Source: Eriocheir sinensis
Lineage: Eukaryota; Arthropoda; Malacostraca; Decapoda; Varunidae
DNA: 64,000 nucleotides
Direction of reading: 5' to 3'
NCBI RefSeq assembly: GCF_024679095.1
Contig: NC_066517.1
Span: 4,219,416-4,283,415 of the forward strand
The position numbers were made by a program, and so were the translations under genes. This document shows, piece after piece, positions 1-11,638 of this stretch. The notes below the pieces were generated by a model, which saw nothing but the letters and a program-made list of their open reading frames with translations, did no database searches and was not told the origin of the DNA. The first letter of the stretch is position 1, and every line of letters starts with the position of its first letter.

Positions 1-236
1 AGAGAGAGAGAGAGAGAGATAGAGAGAGACGTCAGTGCAAATCGACGAGTTGATAGACAGGTAAATAAACAAACAGAAACTGAAGTAAATAAATAAAGTT
101 AGTGGTATCGACAGACGGAAAGGTTACAGGCAGGAAAACGAGAACAAAACCGACCAGCATGGGATAAACGACCGTAAAAAGGCGCCATTTACACACACAC
201 ACACACACACACATACACACACACACACACACACAT
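1..236. repeat. (GA)n and (CA)n microsatellites
   Basis: (GA)n at 1-29 with one interruption and (AC)n at 190-235. The 150 bp between them is low-information AT-rich DNA with no recognisable gene. Confidence 0.9.
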
Positions 237-382
237 TAGCCAGCACAAATACAATCTGTTTTGGGTCCGCCTCCAATTACGGTTCATCGCCATTATCTCC
301 GGGTCGTGATTCGGCGTGACGGGAGCCGCTATCTCTGTTTTCTTTTAATTCCGGATTAGAGAGTAGCAGGTTACGTCTCGCG

Positions 383-628
<246 letters not shown>

Positions 629-1231
629 TATAGTTCGCTAACCTTTAGAGTCTGGAGGTCACCCTGGAGGGTGAGGGGGGGCGTGGGGGTGGGGGGGTGT
701 TGGTGAAAAGGTAAAAGAGATGGGAGGGGGGGAGGTAGGGGGGGTCCAGATACCCCCTCTTCCGTAACCCCCCCGCTGACCCCCCCAACCCCCACTTCCA
801 GTCCCCCCCGCTGAGGCAACCCCCACTTCCGTACATTTGTTACTACTCTCAGTGACCTCCCTTGCCAGTCAACCAAACACACAGCTGGTGGAGTGCCAAG
901 CTGATGTGCTTCACCCCTGCCAGCGTTAACCTTGATGCCTGATGAAGATTGTCTCGCCAACACGTCTCAGTTCTTTTTCCTGGCAGCGTCACCCAAGCAC
1001 ACAGTTGACAGAATAGCTAACTGATGTCTTTTGTCTGTCGGCGCAACCCATGCATGGTGCCTGAGGTTGGTAAAATCTTGCTAGCGCATTAATTCTCTTT
1101 CTGGCAGGGTCACCGAAGCACGCGAATCGTAGAATGGCTAATAAGTCTAGAATTGCTTTTTTGCCTCTGCCAGCGCAAACTAGAATGCCAAAGGAAAGTA
1201 GAACGGTTAACTTACATGGCGTCAACTCCTG

Positions 1232-1729
1232 CTACAGTATTCCCATTTGAAACTGGCCGGTGGGGTGTAGGCCAATGCGGGTCAGCCCCGCCCCGCATCT
1301 CTGCCACACACTCTCAAGACCTCTCGCTTCCTCTCATATGTCTTCAATCTACTACCTTTAAATGAATTTAATTAAATAATTGTATAATCCTATAAGGTCA
1401 TATAATGTTAAGATTGTTTAGTTTTCGGGATAATAGAAAAGATTTTGTATAAATACCACGACACTTGATATCGTTGTATTCCAACGCAGTCAAGTGTCTT
1501 GGTATTTACACAAAATCTTTGTTATTATCCTAAAAATGAAACAAAAATGAAACACTATATGACCTTATTGGATTATCCAATTATTTAATTACATTCATTT
1601 AAAGGTAGTAAATTGTCGACATATGAGAGGAAGCGAGAGGTCTTGAGAGTGTGTGGCAGAGATGCGGGGCGGGGCTGACCCGCATTGGCCTACACCCTAC
1701 CGGCCAGTTTCAAATGGGAATACTATAGT
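1232..1729. mobile_element. Foldback (long inverted repeat) MITE, about 500 bp
   Basis: Almost the whole segment is a palindrome. The left arm 1232-1476 begins CTACAGTATTCCC and the right arm 1482-1729 ends GGGAATACTATAG. The arms stay complementary through CCGGCC, GGGTCAGCCCCGCC, ATATGAGAGG and CAAGTGTCTTGG to a centre of CGTTG/CAACG around 1472-1486. There is no coding potential. The two arms differ by only scattered substitutions. Confidence 0.85.
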
Positions 1730-1739
1730 GTAAAGTTTA

Positions 1740-3355
1740 AAGATATTGGCTATCAGTTCGTCTCCTCGCCGTTTGAGGCCCCTCGCGTGCGTCTCCCTGG
1801 CAACGACGACGCTTTATCATTTGTTAAGTAACTTTTTTTACGGTTTCGTTATGTCTACCGCAGCACCAAGGAAATTCTTTGAGCACCACCGTGTATGCAA
1901 AGGATTCTAGTGTATAAGGATAGGCCCATTGTGAAGGCCGCTGGTGGCGCCATTTATCGGACTTGAGAAACATTAAACGGTGAAAACGTAATTTTGCAGG
2001 GGTAACTAAATATTTTTATTTGAATATCCTTCTGCGTATTAGTTCATTTCCGTTAATTAAATTATGTACTCGGTCTACCATCAAGCGAGTCGATGCAGTA
2101 CAGACACTGGCAGGAGTTTCTTCTCAAACCGAGTCATCCGCCATTAGGACAATCTTCCTTTAGAAGTAGTAAATGCAAATACCATCAACTTCAAAAATCG
2201 AATCGGCTGCTATTTCGCTGCGTCAGGAGTGAACTAAATTGGACCGAGGTCCTTTCATCTGTCCTGCAGACACGAAGTAACTGTCGAGCAGGGTGGCTGC
2301 GTTGGAGGCCATTTCGACTGTGTAGCGTTGGAGGCGTGAAGGCTACACTGAATAAGACAACAAACTTTAATCATGAGAGTTTATTTCCTTCAAGCGTTAT
2401 GAGCGGCACCATCCTTGCCGCTGAGCACTTTATACTTCTATTTTTTACATAAACTCAAATGTAGTGTCTAAGAATCACTGACAACTATGAAAATATGTAT
2501 CCGGCCGGCCATTGTGACATACAGAGCGATGGATCATGATTACCACAACAACAGCAACAACAACAACAACAACTTCTGCTACTACTACTATTACTACTTG
2601 TAGGCGCCGTACTGCTTTCCCGGGTATTAAGGTGGTTGAAACTCCCACACTGACTGAATTCAACTTTAATCAGTATCTCTTCACATCAGTCTTGGTGTAA
2701 TCGTTTCTGCAAATTCACAATAAATCTTAGACGTACGAAACTTAAATAAATAAGACCATGAATTCCTGCGTATTTACTCTTCAATACAAACAGTTCTATA
2801 ATATCTTGGTCTGTTACGAATATAACAAGTAGCCGTTAACTTCGCTAACCTACAATCTATACATAGCATTCCTGAGTAATCACTTTTCATTACAAAACAC
2901 ACACACGATATATAGATTATCTCCTCACATACATGATCAAACAGATAATACAACTATTAGCATACCAAAACGTGTCCTTCATCAAAACTCAACAACAGTA
3001 GGCTCCTTCCACAGCTGGCTCGTTGCTGTCTAGCACACGGGTTCGATCCCCTTGGCTCTCATGACTCGTCTCCTTGCTTCTTGTGTCTCTAGAGGACGAG
3101 CACACGTCTCGTCTCTCTCGGGGCTAGGTCTGTTCTGCCCTTCCAGTGCTTTTCCCGCTCATTCTCGGCCAAGGGGCGGCGTGGGTATTGTAACGAACCC
3201 ACATGTTTGTTTGTAACTCTGAGGGTGAGGTCACATTGCCACTTGACAGATGCGGTCAAGATACCTCACATATGATAAACATTATCACTAACATCTGCTA
3301 CTGCAACACCTCACAGACAAAGCCAGCATATAACACATACTTACCATGATACATA
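1740..3355. other. Non-coding stretch with small repeats
   Basis: No supportable gene. It contains a CAA/CTA trinucleotide-rich patch at 2540-2600 and a B-box-like word (CGGGTTCGATCCCC, 3040-3054) that may be a worn SINE head. The segment 1940-2020 resembles 23995-24055 (shared CAGGGGTA and TATTTTT words). Confidence 0.5.
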
Positions 3356-3859
3356 CTAGAGCCCCAAATACACTGCCGAATTTTGGCCACGAACTTGTCA
3401 CCCAATCAGGTCGTGGAAAAATTTGGCGACCGGTTCGCCGACATGACCAAGATTCTTACAGTTCGTGACCATTCGGCGACATGTCGGCGAATGCTCAAGA
3501 CAATTCGGGGACAATTCGGAGACATGTCGCCGACTATTCGGCGTCCATGTCGCCGAGCTCAAAATCTCAAATTTAAACTGTTTTTTGTCGCGGAATAATT
3601 GGCGACAAGTCTCCGAATTGTCTTCGTATGTCCCCGAAGTGTCGGCGACATGTCGAGGACAATTCTCCGACAGTGCCAATATTTCTGACAGCTGATCATC
3701 TGATGCCCATGTGGCATATAAAAGCACGCGAATCCGAGTTGCAACACACTTCTTCACCGGCAGCTGAGGAGCCCACCTCGTCTCTCGCAACTTGTTCCTG
3801 GGGAATGGCGAGAGGGCGACCAAATCCTCCCACTCGACCCTCTGCGGAGCTCAAGAGCT

Positions 3860-3952
3860 ATGGTAGACCCCAAGAATATCCGCGCCTACCTCATGGATTA
3901 CTACAACACCCGGGGAGCAGTGGCCTGGCAGGACAGAAATATGAGCAAGTAA
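3860..3952 (+). CDS. Short ORF inside the GC-rich element
   Basis: ATG near 3860 opens 30 codons beginning MVDPKNIRAYLMDYYNTRGA, ending TAA. It lies about 140 bp after a TATA box and before AATAAA-containing DNA (about 3997), so it looks like the relic of a first coding exon of the parent transposon. I do not recognise the family. GCAAGTAAAT at its end could be a splice donor rather than a stop. Confidence 0.35.
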   Translation: MVDPKNIRAYLMDYYNTRGAVAWQDRNMSK

Positions 3953-4208
3953 ATACCGTGTGTGATATGTGTTGTAATATGTATGATAGTATGTGTAATA
4001 AAATGTATAAATGTGACTTGTTTTTGTTTTACCCTCCTTCAAATACTTTAGAATGAATGAATGTTTACGTAATATTTATAAACAAACCATTAACTGAAAG
4101 AAGAAATAAATTTATATAACTAAAAAAAAAATAATAAATAAATAAATAAATAAATAAATAAGTTTTTCATATTTTCTTGTTTACTATTTATTATTATATT
4201 ATTTTATT

Positions 4209-4380
<172 letters not shown>

Positions 4381-5028
4381 CCCCGTGTACACCTCCCACC
4401 GCGACCCGATTGCCGTGTCGTGATTAATTCGCCGAATGTTCGCCGAATATTCGGGGACATGTCCCCGAATAGTCTTGGCCATTCGGCGACATGTCCCCGA
4501 ATAGTCGGCGACATGTCGGCGGCAAATTCGCCAACAAAATTAAAATTTCAACGGTCAAAATTCAGCGACAATTCACCGAACACCGCGAATTGGACGCCGA
4601 ATTGTCTGGGACATGTCGGCCACATTTCGGCGACAATTCGGCATCCATTTTGCATTCGTGCACATTCGGCGAACGGCCGCGAATTTTTCATGCAACATGA
4701 AACATTCGTGGCGGTCGTGACCAACTGTCAAAAGTCCCCGAACGGCCAAGAACAGGCAAGAAAGATGCCGAACTTGTCCACGACACAGGATGACTTGCAT
4801 ATTCGCGCACATTCGTGAACCAAAATTCGGCAGTGTATTTGGGGCTTAAAGTTTAACGGCGATCGGGATACGGAAGATACGAAAAACGGGTGATCGTCTT
4901 ATTATCGAGGTTGAGGTGGGTTGGCTCAGGCCTATGGTCCCAGGGAGGGTCGGCTATGTGCTTAAAACTACCATCATCAATGTTCTCTCTGTTCTCCTCT
5001 TCGCAATCATACAGTCAAGTTGACTGGA

Positions 5029-5170
5029 CCTACACTACTACTACTACTACTACTATTACTTCTACTACTACTACTACGACTACTACTACTACTACTGCTA
5101 CTACTACTACTACTACTGCTACTGCTACTACTAGTACTACTACTACTACTGCTGCTGCTACTTCGTTTTA
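5029..5170. repeat. (TAC)n trinucleotide repeat
   Basis: Imperfect TAC repeat with TGC variants. The same kind of repeat resumes at 7415-7490 on the other side of the CR1 LINE. Confidence 0.9.
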
Positions 5171-7323
5171 GCTTAGACGGGGCGGTAGCCCGCGAACAGA
5201 ACCCAATGTTAGTGCCAGATTTTAGAAGAGCAAATTACGAGGGGCTTCGAAGACATCTTGCAGGGGTAAACTGGGATAATTTAGGGATTCATGAGGGCCA
5301 GAACTGTGGGTTGGAGAACCAGGTAGAAATGACTTACAATAATTTAGTTAGAGTAATAGTAGAGGGGCAAGGACAGCATATACCACAGCGAACACTTAGA
5401 AAAGAAAACAATGACCCTAAGTGGATGACTCGTGGATTAAAACACGAGATAGGGTTAAAGAAGGGAATTTATCAGAAAATAAAGAATGGTGAAACACATC
5501 TCAGGGGCCGGTATGTCGAACTATCTAGATTAGTGAAGAAAAACACCAGGATAGCAAAAAGGAACTATGAAATCAAAGTAGCAAATGAGGCGAAAAGTAA
5601 TCCGAAGGGCTTCTTTCAGATGTATAGAACAAAAACAAGGGAGAAAACTGGACCGCTGAAAACAAACACAGGCGAGCTAGTGGAAAATTACGAAAATATG
5701 AGCACATTGTTGAACGACTACTTCCTTTCAGTATTCACACAAGTGGATCGAACGACTATTCCGGAAAGGGTTCAGGTGCACCAGGGCGGAGATGGCGATA
5801 AATTGAGGGATATAAACATTACCTGGCAAATAGTCCAGGATGAGATAGATAAGCTTAAGAAGAATAAGTCGCCAGGTCCTGACGGGATATTTCCGAGGGT
5901 ATTAAAGGAATGCAAGGATGTACTCAGTGACCCACTAACCGACATCTTTAAGATGTCGGTAACTATTGGTTATGTGCCCAGCTTATGGAAAGTACCTAAT
6001 GTGACGCCGATTTTTAAAAAGGGGGAAAGGTCAGCTGCTTCAAACTATCGCCCAATTAGCTTAACATCGGTTATAGGCAAGATGCTGGAGTTCATGATAG
6101 CCAGGAACATTCGGGAGCATCTAGAGAAACATAGCTTAATTCACGACCCGCAGCATGGGTTCACGAAAGGTAGGTCATGCCTCACCAATCTCTAGTCCTT
6201 CTACAATAAAGTATTTGAGGAGGTAAACAGAGATGAAAATTATGATGTAATCTATCTTGATTTTAGTAAAGCGTTTGACAAAGTTCCTCACCAACGACTG
6301 TTGCTTAAACTACAGGCTCACGGAGTAGCGGGTAAAGTTTTGAGCTGCGTCAAGGCGTGGCTTAGCAATAGGAAGCAAAGAGTGCAAATCAATGGTAAAA
6401 GATCTGACTGGGGATGTGTTACGAGTGGGGTCCAACAAGGTTTGGTATTAGGTCCACTTTTGTTTATTATTTATATCAATGACTTAGATACAGGAATAAG
6501 AAGTGATGTCAGTAAGTTTGCAGATGATACCAAGATCGGTAGAGTAATTGAGTCAGATCAGGACGCTAGTATTCTCCAGGATGAACTAAACAGATTGTAT
6601 GACTGGGCGGATAAATGGCAGATGGAGTTCAGTGTAGGGAAGTGCAGTATTCTGAGTGTATGTAGGAACAACCCCTCACATAACTATTGCTTAAATGACA
6701 CTCCCATAAGCAGGTCTGGGTGCGAGAGGGATTTAGGGGTTTTAGTGAGCTCTGATCTCCGCCCGAGGGCATAATGCATTCAAGCTAGAAATTGAGCAAA
6801 CAGGGTACTGGGATTTATTTCAAGGAGCGTAAGCAACAGAAGCCCCGAAGTCTTCCTCAAACTATATATAGCATTAGTTAGACCTCATCTTGATTATGCG
6901 GTTCACTTCTGGTCACCTTACTATATAATGGATATCAAAATGTTAGAATCGGTGCAGAGGAGGATGACTAAGATGATTCAAGGGTTACGAAACTTGCCAT
7001 ACGAGGAAAGACTCAAACAGTTAAACTTGCATTCTCTAGAAAGGCGAAGGGTGCGTGGAGACATGATCGAGGTTTATAAATGGATGAAGGGCTTAAATGA
7101 GGGGGATATTCATAAGGTTTTGTTGGTAAGAGAACCGGGTAGGACATGTAGTAATGGGTTTAAACTGGATAAATTCAGATTCAACAGGGACAGAGGCAAA
7201 AATTGGTTTACTAACAGAGTGGTGGATGAGTGGAATAGGCTTAGCAGTCATGTGGTGAGTGCCAATACAACTGTCACGTTCAATAATAGATTAGATAGAT
7301 TCATGGACAGCGATATTAGGTGA
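5171..7323 (+). pseudogene. CR1-type reverse transcriptase with three in-frame stops
   Basis: One continuous reading frame runs from about 5171 to 7323, interrupted only by TAG at 6193-6195, TAA at 6772-6774 and TGA at 6793-6795. Motifs in order: KKNKSPGPDG, NYRPISLTSVIGK, HGFTKGRSCLTNL, VIYLDFSKAFDKVPH (RT A), GVQQGLVLGPLLF (normally GVPQGSVLGP), SKFADDTKIG (catalytic FADD), ERDLGVLVSSDL, VRPHLDYAVHFWSP, YEERLKQLNLHSLERRRVRG and NRVVDEWNRLS. The last three are hallmarks of the CR1 group. It copies RNA at the target site when active. This copy cannot make full-length protein. Confidence 0.88.
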
Positions 7324-7400
7324 GGTTAGATTCACGGGAGCTTAGGTTCAAAGGAGCTGCCTAGTACAGGCCTACCGGTCTCTTGCAGACTCCTACGTTC
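5171..7400 (+). mobile_element. 5'-truncated CR1-group LINE
   Basis: A non-LTR retrotransposon lacking its endonuclease. It holds the linker, reverse transcriptase and C-terminal CR1-type region, then a short 3' tail ending in TCTTATGTTCTTCTTATG. (TAC)n lies on both flanks, so it may have landed in such a repeat. See the coding entry for motifs. Confidence 0.85.
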
Positions 7401-7414
7401 TTATGTTCTTCTTA

Positions 7415-8100
7415 TGTACTACTACTACTACTACTACTGCTACTATACTCCTGCTACTACTACTGTTATTGCTGCTGCTGCTATTATTAGACTAAAAGTA
7501 ATAAATTAGTTACATATAGTATTCATTTCTAACTGCAGATTGATGAGAATGTGTAAACATCCGAGTACATAATATCAAAATCATGCGTATAGGGATCCCA
7601 TCGTGGTAAAATAAATATAAACAAACCACACATGAACCACAACTAGACTTATAAACAATCAAAACCCTGAGGCGTTAGTTCACCTTCTAATCTGTCCAGG
7701 TCCTGCCTCGCCGCTCAGCCTACAATCCGGCCAGAATTAAGGATACTTGGCAGGAGTTACAGACACAGAGAAGTGTCCGGCAAGGTATTATTCTTGGGGC
7801 CTGCAGCGTGATGAGGAGACATGAGGCTATACAAAAAGATAGAGTTAGGACGGACGTGTTCCCTATATCTTCCGCAAATGAGGCCTTGCTTTAGTTCACC
7901 TTTTCACGCAAGGGAGTAACAGTGGTAAGTTAATTCGGAGATCAACGGAGGCGGCGTGGTCTCCACGTACGGCTACCTGCTAGGATGCTGGTTCACGCCC
8001 TGCCCTTGGTTCCGCACACAGCCTAACTCTGAGAGACCACGGGCATGGATTCTCAATAGTTAATATTACATCATTAATTTCCATTATTTTATCTAAGGTA
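7415..8100. other. (TAC)n remnant and unassigned DNA
   Basis: TAC/TGC repeat to about 7490, then AT-rich and mixed sequence with no recognisable gene. Confidence 0.5.
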
Positions 8101-8104
8101 AAAT

Positions 8105-8405
8105 ACGCCTCCGTGGTCTTGTGGTCAGCGTGCCTGGCTTCTACTCCGCGGGCCCGGGTTCGAATCCCGGCCCGGGCAGTTGGTGTGCAGCTCACCCAGC
8201 TGCTCATCCTCCCTCTCGGGCTGGTCGATAAATGGGTACCTGTGGAAACCTGGGGATGGCAAACTGTGGTAACCCGGATGTCACACTGGCCCTGTGTCCC
8301 GGGGTAATGGGCTCCCTCCCACCACAGGCTCAAGGGCCAATGTTACAGAGATGAGCACTGAGGCCACGCGCTGCTACAGCGTATGCCCCCAACTTTACCT
8401 TTACT
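8105..8405 (+). mobile_element. tRNA-derived SINE, family A (full length)
   Basis: The head resembles a tRNA: A box GTGGTCTTGTGGTCAGCGTG and B box GGGTTCGAATCCCGG, giving an internal pol III promoter. A conserved body follows (GTGGTAACCCGGATGTCACA, CACAGGCTCAAGGGCCAATG) and a pyrimidine-rich end ACTTTACCTTTACTTTATC. Body-only copies occur at 24433 and about 39985. Confidence 0.85.
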
Positions 8406-8851
8406 TTATCTAAACAATCCCGATATCCAAAGTGATTAACAATATTTCACACTAATTAAAAATCAAAAGGGAGTAATATGCACAGCAAACATCTGGGTAA
8501 ATCAACAGCTGAATCAACTTTCCTTGTAACACGACCCAGCCTTGGCGCCACTGTTGGGGTCAGGGACAACAGCCGTGTCCACTATGGGACTTAGCAGAGG
8601 CTGGCATGACCTGACCATTGCCGACCTGACCCCATCGAGAGACGCGAGCCATCCAGTTCCTGACCCGTCGTGGAGAAACACAGGCCAGGGAGGGATGCCT
8701 GACGTGAGCCGCCACCCTCATGGGGAAGATCACCGTCCCTCCAAGCACATGAGGAACTGATCTACTCGGAATTCTTTTTTTTTTTTTCTTTTTTTTACCA
8801 ATCGCCGGGGAATCGAATCTGGACGCTCGAGACACAAGGTGGAATCTGGCG

Positions 8852-9109
8852 CTATGGTTCCTGGCTGGCGGGGGTCACGGGGCCGGGCAGGGGTTCATAC
8901 AGGCAGTTATCGATGACCTGCACCGTCCCTGGCTGTTCTTGGCTGGCGGCGGGGGTCACGGGGCCGGGCAGGGGTTCATACAGGCAGTTATCGATGACCT
9001 GCACCGTCCCTGGCTGTTCCTGGCTGGCGGCGGGGGTCACGGGGCCGGGCAGGGGTTCATACAGCCAGGTTGTTTTTGACCACCTGCGCAGAATCTCCTG
9101 TGCCTGCAC
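8852..9109 (-). CDS. Possible exon with 27-residue tandem repeats
   Basis: The - strand is open across an 81-bp minisatellite whose unit is a multiple of three, giving repeats of LYEPLPGPVTPAAS followed by QEQPGTVQVIDNC, and ends at TAG (8852-8854). There is no ATG at the left edge, so it would need splicing. Candidate acceptors lie at 9110-9135 but lack a good pyrimidine tract. It could be a terminal exon of the secreted-protein gene at 9466-10044, or a non-coding minisatellite that is open by chance. Confidence 0.25.
   Translation of the reverse strand: MQAQEILRRWSKTTWLYEPLPGPVTPAASQEQPGTVQVIDNCLYEPLPGPVTPAASQEQPGTVQVIDNCLYEPLPGPVTPASQEP
8861..9068. repeat. 81-bp minisatellite, about 2.6 units
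   Basis: The word TGGCTGGCGG starts at 8862, 8940 and 9021. Successive units are nearly identical (first spacing 78, second 81) and GC-rich. The array ends in a unique GCCAGGTTG. Confidence 0.85.
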
Positions 9110-9182
9110 CTCAGCGGCTGGCAGACTGAATGCGCTTCAACATACTTTCTGGTGATCTTTCATTTATTTTGTTTTATCATCA

Positions 9183-9341
<159 letters not shown>

Positions 9342-9465
9342 TACACTAAGGTGGGGCCGAGTCAACGTTGTCGCTGCTAAATGGCCACCGCTGCTGACAA
9401 CGCCCTCTCCATCACCGCCGCTACTGCCAACACCGCGGCCGCCACCAACTCTAACACCACTATTA

Positions 9466-10044
9466 TCACTGGCAGTACAGGTGTAGATGTCTGGAAGGGT
9501 TTTCCTTGGCGGTGTCAGAGCAGGTGTCTGGTGGGCCGTTGAGTTGCCATTCGGTGGCGTTGAGTAGCCATTCGGAGGCGCCGTGAGCAGTAACCGTCAG
9601 GCGTGTAATCATCTTCGACCCACAAGTATGAACTTCCGTTTGGACACAACCGTCGACTATCAGCTTAAATTCGACCTGGCTGTCATATGAAGGAGGTACA
9701 CCCTGCCCGAGCGTTGCTTTTACCTCCATCCGTTTCCACGTGGTACTGCTCAGGCTGCAGTTTTTGACAAGAAAACATCCTTCAGTTTTTTTTCTTCCAA
9801 GCGTTTCATCTTCCGCCTTGACGCAGACGCGCTCAAAGTCAATTCCCGGGTTCATATACAACGATGTCGACGTGGCGTATTGTTGTGGTTGTGTTCCATT
9901 CTTCTGATAGACTGTTTCTTCTCCCTTCTGCACGACTACATCAGGCTTGACACAGTCCCTGGCGGAGGTGAGGCCTAGGGCAAGGCCGAGGGGGCCCACG
10001 AAGACCACAACGAGCAGGACAACCACAGCCACGCGTCCCGCCAT
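9466..10044 (-). CDS. Putative secreted glycoprotein, function unknown
   Basis: Reads from an ATG at 10044 for 192 codons to TGA at 9466-9468. The N-terminus, MAGRVAVVVLLVVVFVGPLG, is a clear signal peptide or signal anchor. I chose this ATG because the in-frame residues upstream are only a (TC)n-encoded Arg/Glu run. The mature part has at least seven cysteines (DCVKP, RVCVK, EGCFLVKNCS, DGCVQTEVHTCG, PDTCSD, LYCQ) and N-glycosylation sequons (NGT, NCS, NAT), consistent with a disulphide-bonded extracellular domain. I do not recognise the family. The sequence past the stop stays open in a shifted frame (Gly/Ser-rich), so this may be one exon of a larger gene. An exon encoding 27-residue repeats lies downstream on the same strand. 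Confidence 0.55.
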   Translation of the reverse strand: MAGRVAVVVLLVVVFVGPLGLALGLTSARDCVKPDVVVQKGEETVYQKNGTQPQQYATSTSLYMNPGIDFERVCVKAEDETLGRKKTEGCFLVKNCSLSSTTWKRMEVKATLGQGVPPSYDSQVEFKLIVDGCVQTEVHTCGSKMITRLTVTAHGASEWLLNATEWQLNGPPDTCSDTAKENPSRHLHLYCQ

Positions 10045-10097
10045 CACCAGTGCGTGCGTGTGAGTACTACAGGGAAAACCCACTGATGCAGATATCA

Positions 10098-10398
<301 letters not shown>

Positions 10399-10399
10399 T

Positions 10400-10985
10400 T
10401 AAACACTTTATTATGTTTGTCCAATACAATTGTTATTGAATCCTGTAAAAACATAATACAAACAGCCCTTTGCAAGCATCACCTTTATGGGCAAGTAAAA
10501 TATGTTTTTAATAGTATCTGAGTAATTAAATTAAAAGAAATTAAGAAGTTAAGACCATAAAACCGATGAGAAACACTTAATCCTATGGAAGAGAAAGAAA
10601 GCACTTGACCAATGTAGAATGATTAGAGACAAAAGGTGTACTAGTAGGAATCATACAATTAGTAGCTATAATAATAATGACTACATGAGATCATAGTTAT
10701 GTATGAGTGTGTAAATAAAAACACACTCAAACTGAAGTATAATCACATATAAACAGTAAATACTATGAGTACCAGAAAAATATATAAAACATATCAAATA
10801 AAATAGTTGAAGGTATAAAAAAGTATAAAGGATATTTTAAAAATACTACAGAATGACAATAATAAATTACAACAAACGATAATAATATTAGTATTCTTCA
10901 TTTTACTATTTTCACAACCTCTATATTTTTTGTAATGTGATAAGACTAGTAGATATAGATACATTATTTTTTTAATTAGAATATG
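10400..10985. other. AT-rich DNA without recognisable gene
   Basis: Low-GC sequence with many stops in all frames. Nothing recognised. Confidence 0.6.
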
Positions 10986-11160
10986 ACTAATAGGAGTTTA
11001 CCATATGATTCTTAAATTTTTCTTTGAAGCAAGATAGACTCTTTGACTGTTTAATATCACATGGTACATTATTCCAAAGCTTAGCCCGTAATGGCCGACC
11101 AAATTGCAGCGTCTACCCCCCCACATCCGCATTAATCGTCTTAAAATCAACTCTTGCAGA
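10986..11160 (-). pseudogene. 3' fragment of a non-LTR retrotransposon
   Basis: The - strand encodes LRAKLWNNVPCDIKQSKSLS then CFKEKFKNHMVNSY and a stop, the characteristic C-terminus of jockey-like LINE proteins. Upstream, GHSARVDFKTINADVG is in a shifted frame, so the copy is worn as well as 5'-truncated. Confidence 0.65.
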
Positions 11161-11638
11161 ATGACCTGGAAGCAATTTTAGCTGTTAGTATACATATAAA
11201 TACATCAGCATGTGAAATATTTTTGCTTAGCTCACCCTGGTTGCTTCAGAATAATCGGCGGTAGTTGAAGATTGTGGTGGCGCGTGCAACCCTCCCAGCT
11301 GGGCTGGACTGCTGAGGTGCCAGACTCGGTCCGTTGTTCGCCCAGGGCCTTTTCCCGGTCTATTATGGGCCTGTTTGTTTGTTTTGGGACCCTCTGTGAT
11401 AGTGGGGCAGTCACAGTGTGATTTTTTTTAGCAGTAGGAGGACTGGCCGCCTGCATGGACCCCCGCATGGCTGGCCCACGTGCATCATCTCCCGACATCG
11501 TTGCAGCCTTTTTGGTCCCCCTTGGACGTATAGGGGCACGTGCAGAAGCAGCAGCCGTTGCTACAGCTGCCGTAGCACTCGTTGGCGTGGCAGAGGTGGT
11601 GGTCATTTTACCGGGGTCGGTCTATGGGACAGAGGTAT

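Noticed and set aside
2093..2452. 119-codon + strand open frame
   Set aside because: No recognisable domain, no splice context, neighbours are repeats.
5020..5170. Poly-Leu N-terminus extending the CR1 frame upstream
   Set aside because: It is translation of the (TAC)n repeat, not part of the retrotransposon protein.
8861..9068. CRISPR-like repeat array
   Set aside because: Units are contiguous with no spacers and this is an animal genome; it is a minisatellite.
11232..11606. Ala/Thr-rich - strand open frame
   Set aside because: Low complexity, no signal or domain, and next to transposon ends; not supportable as a gene.
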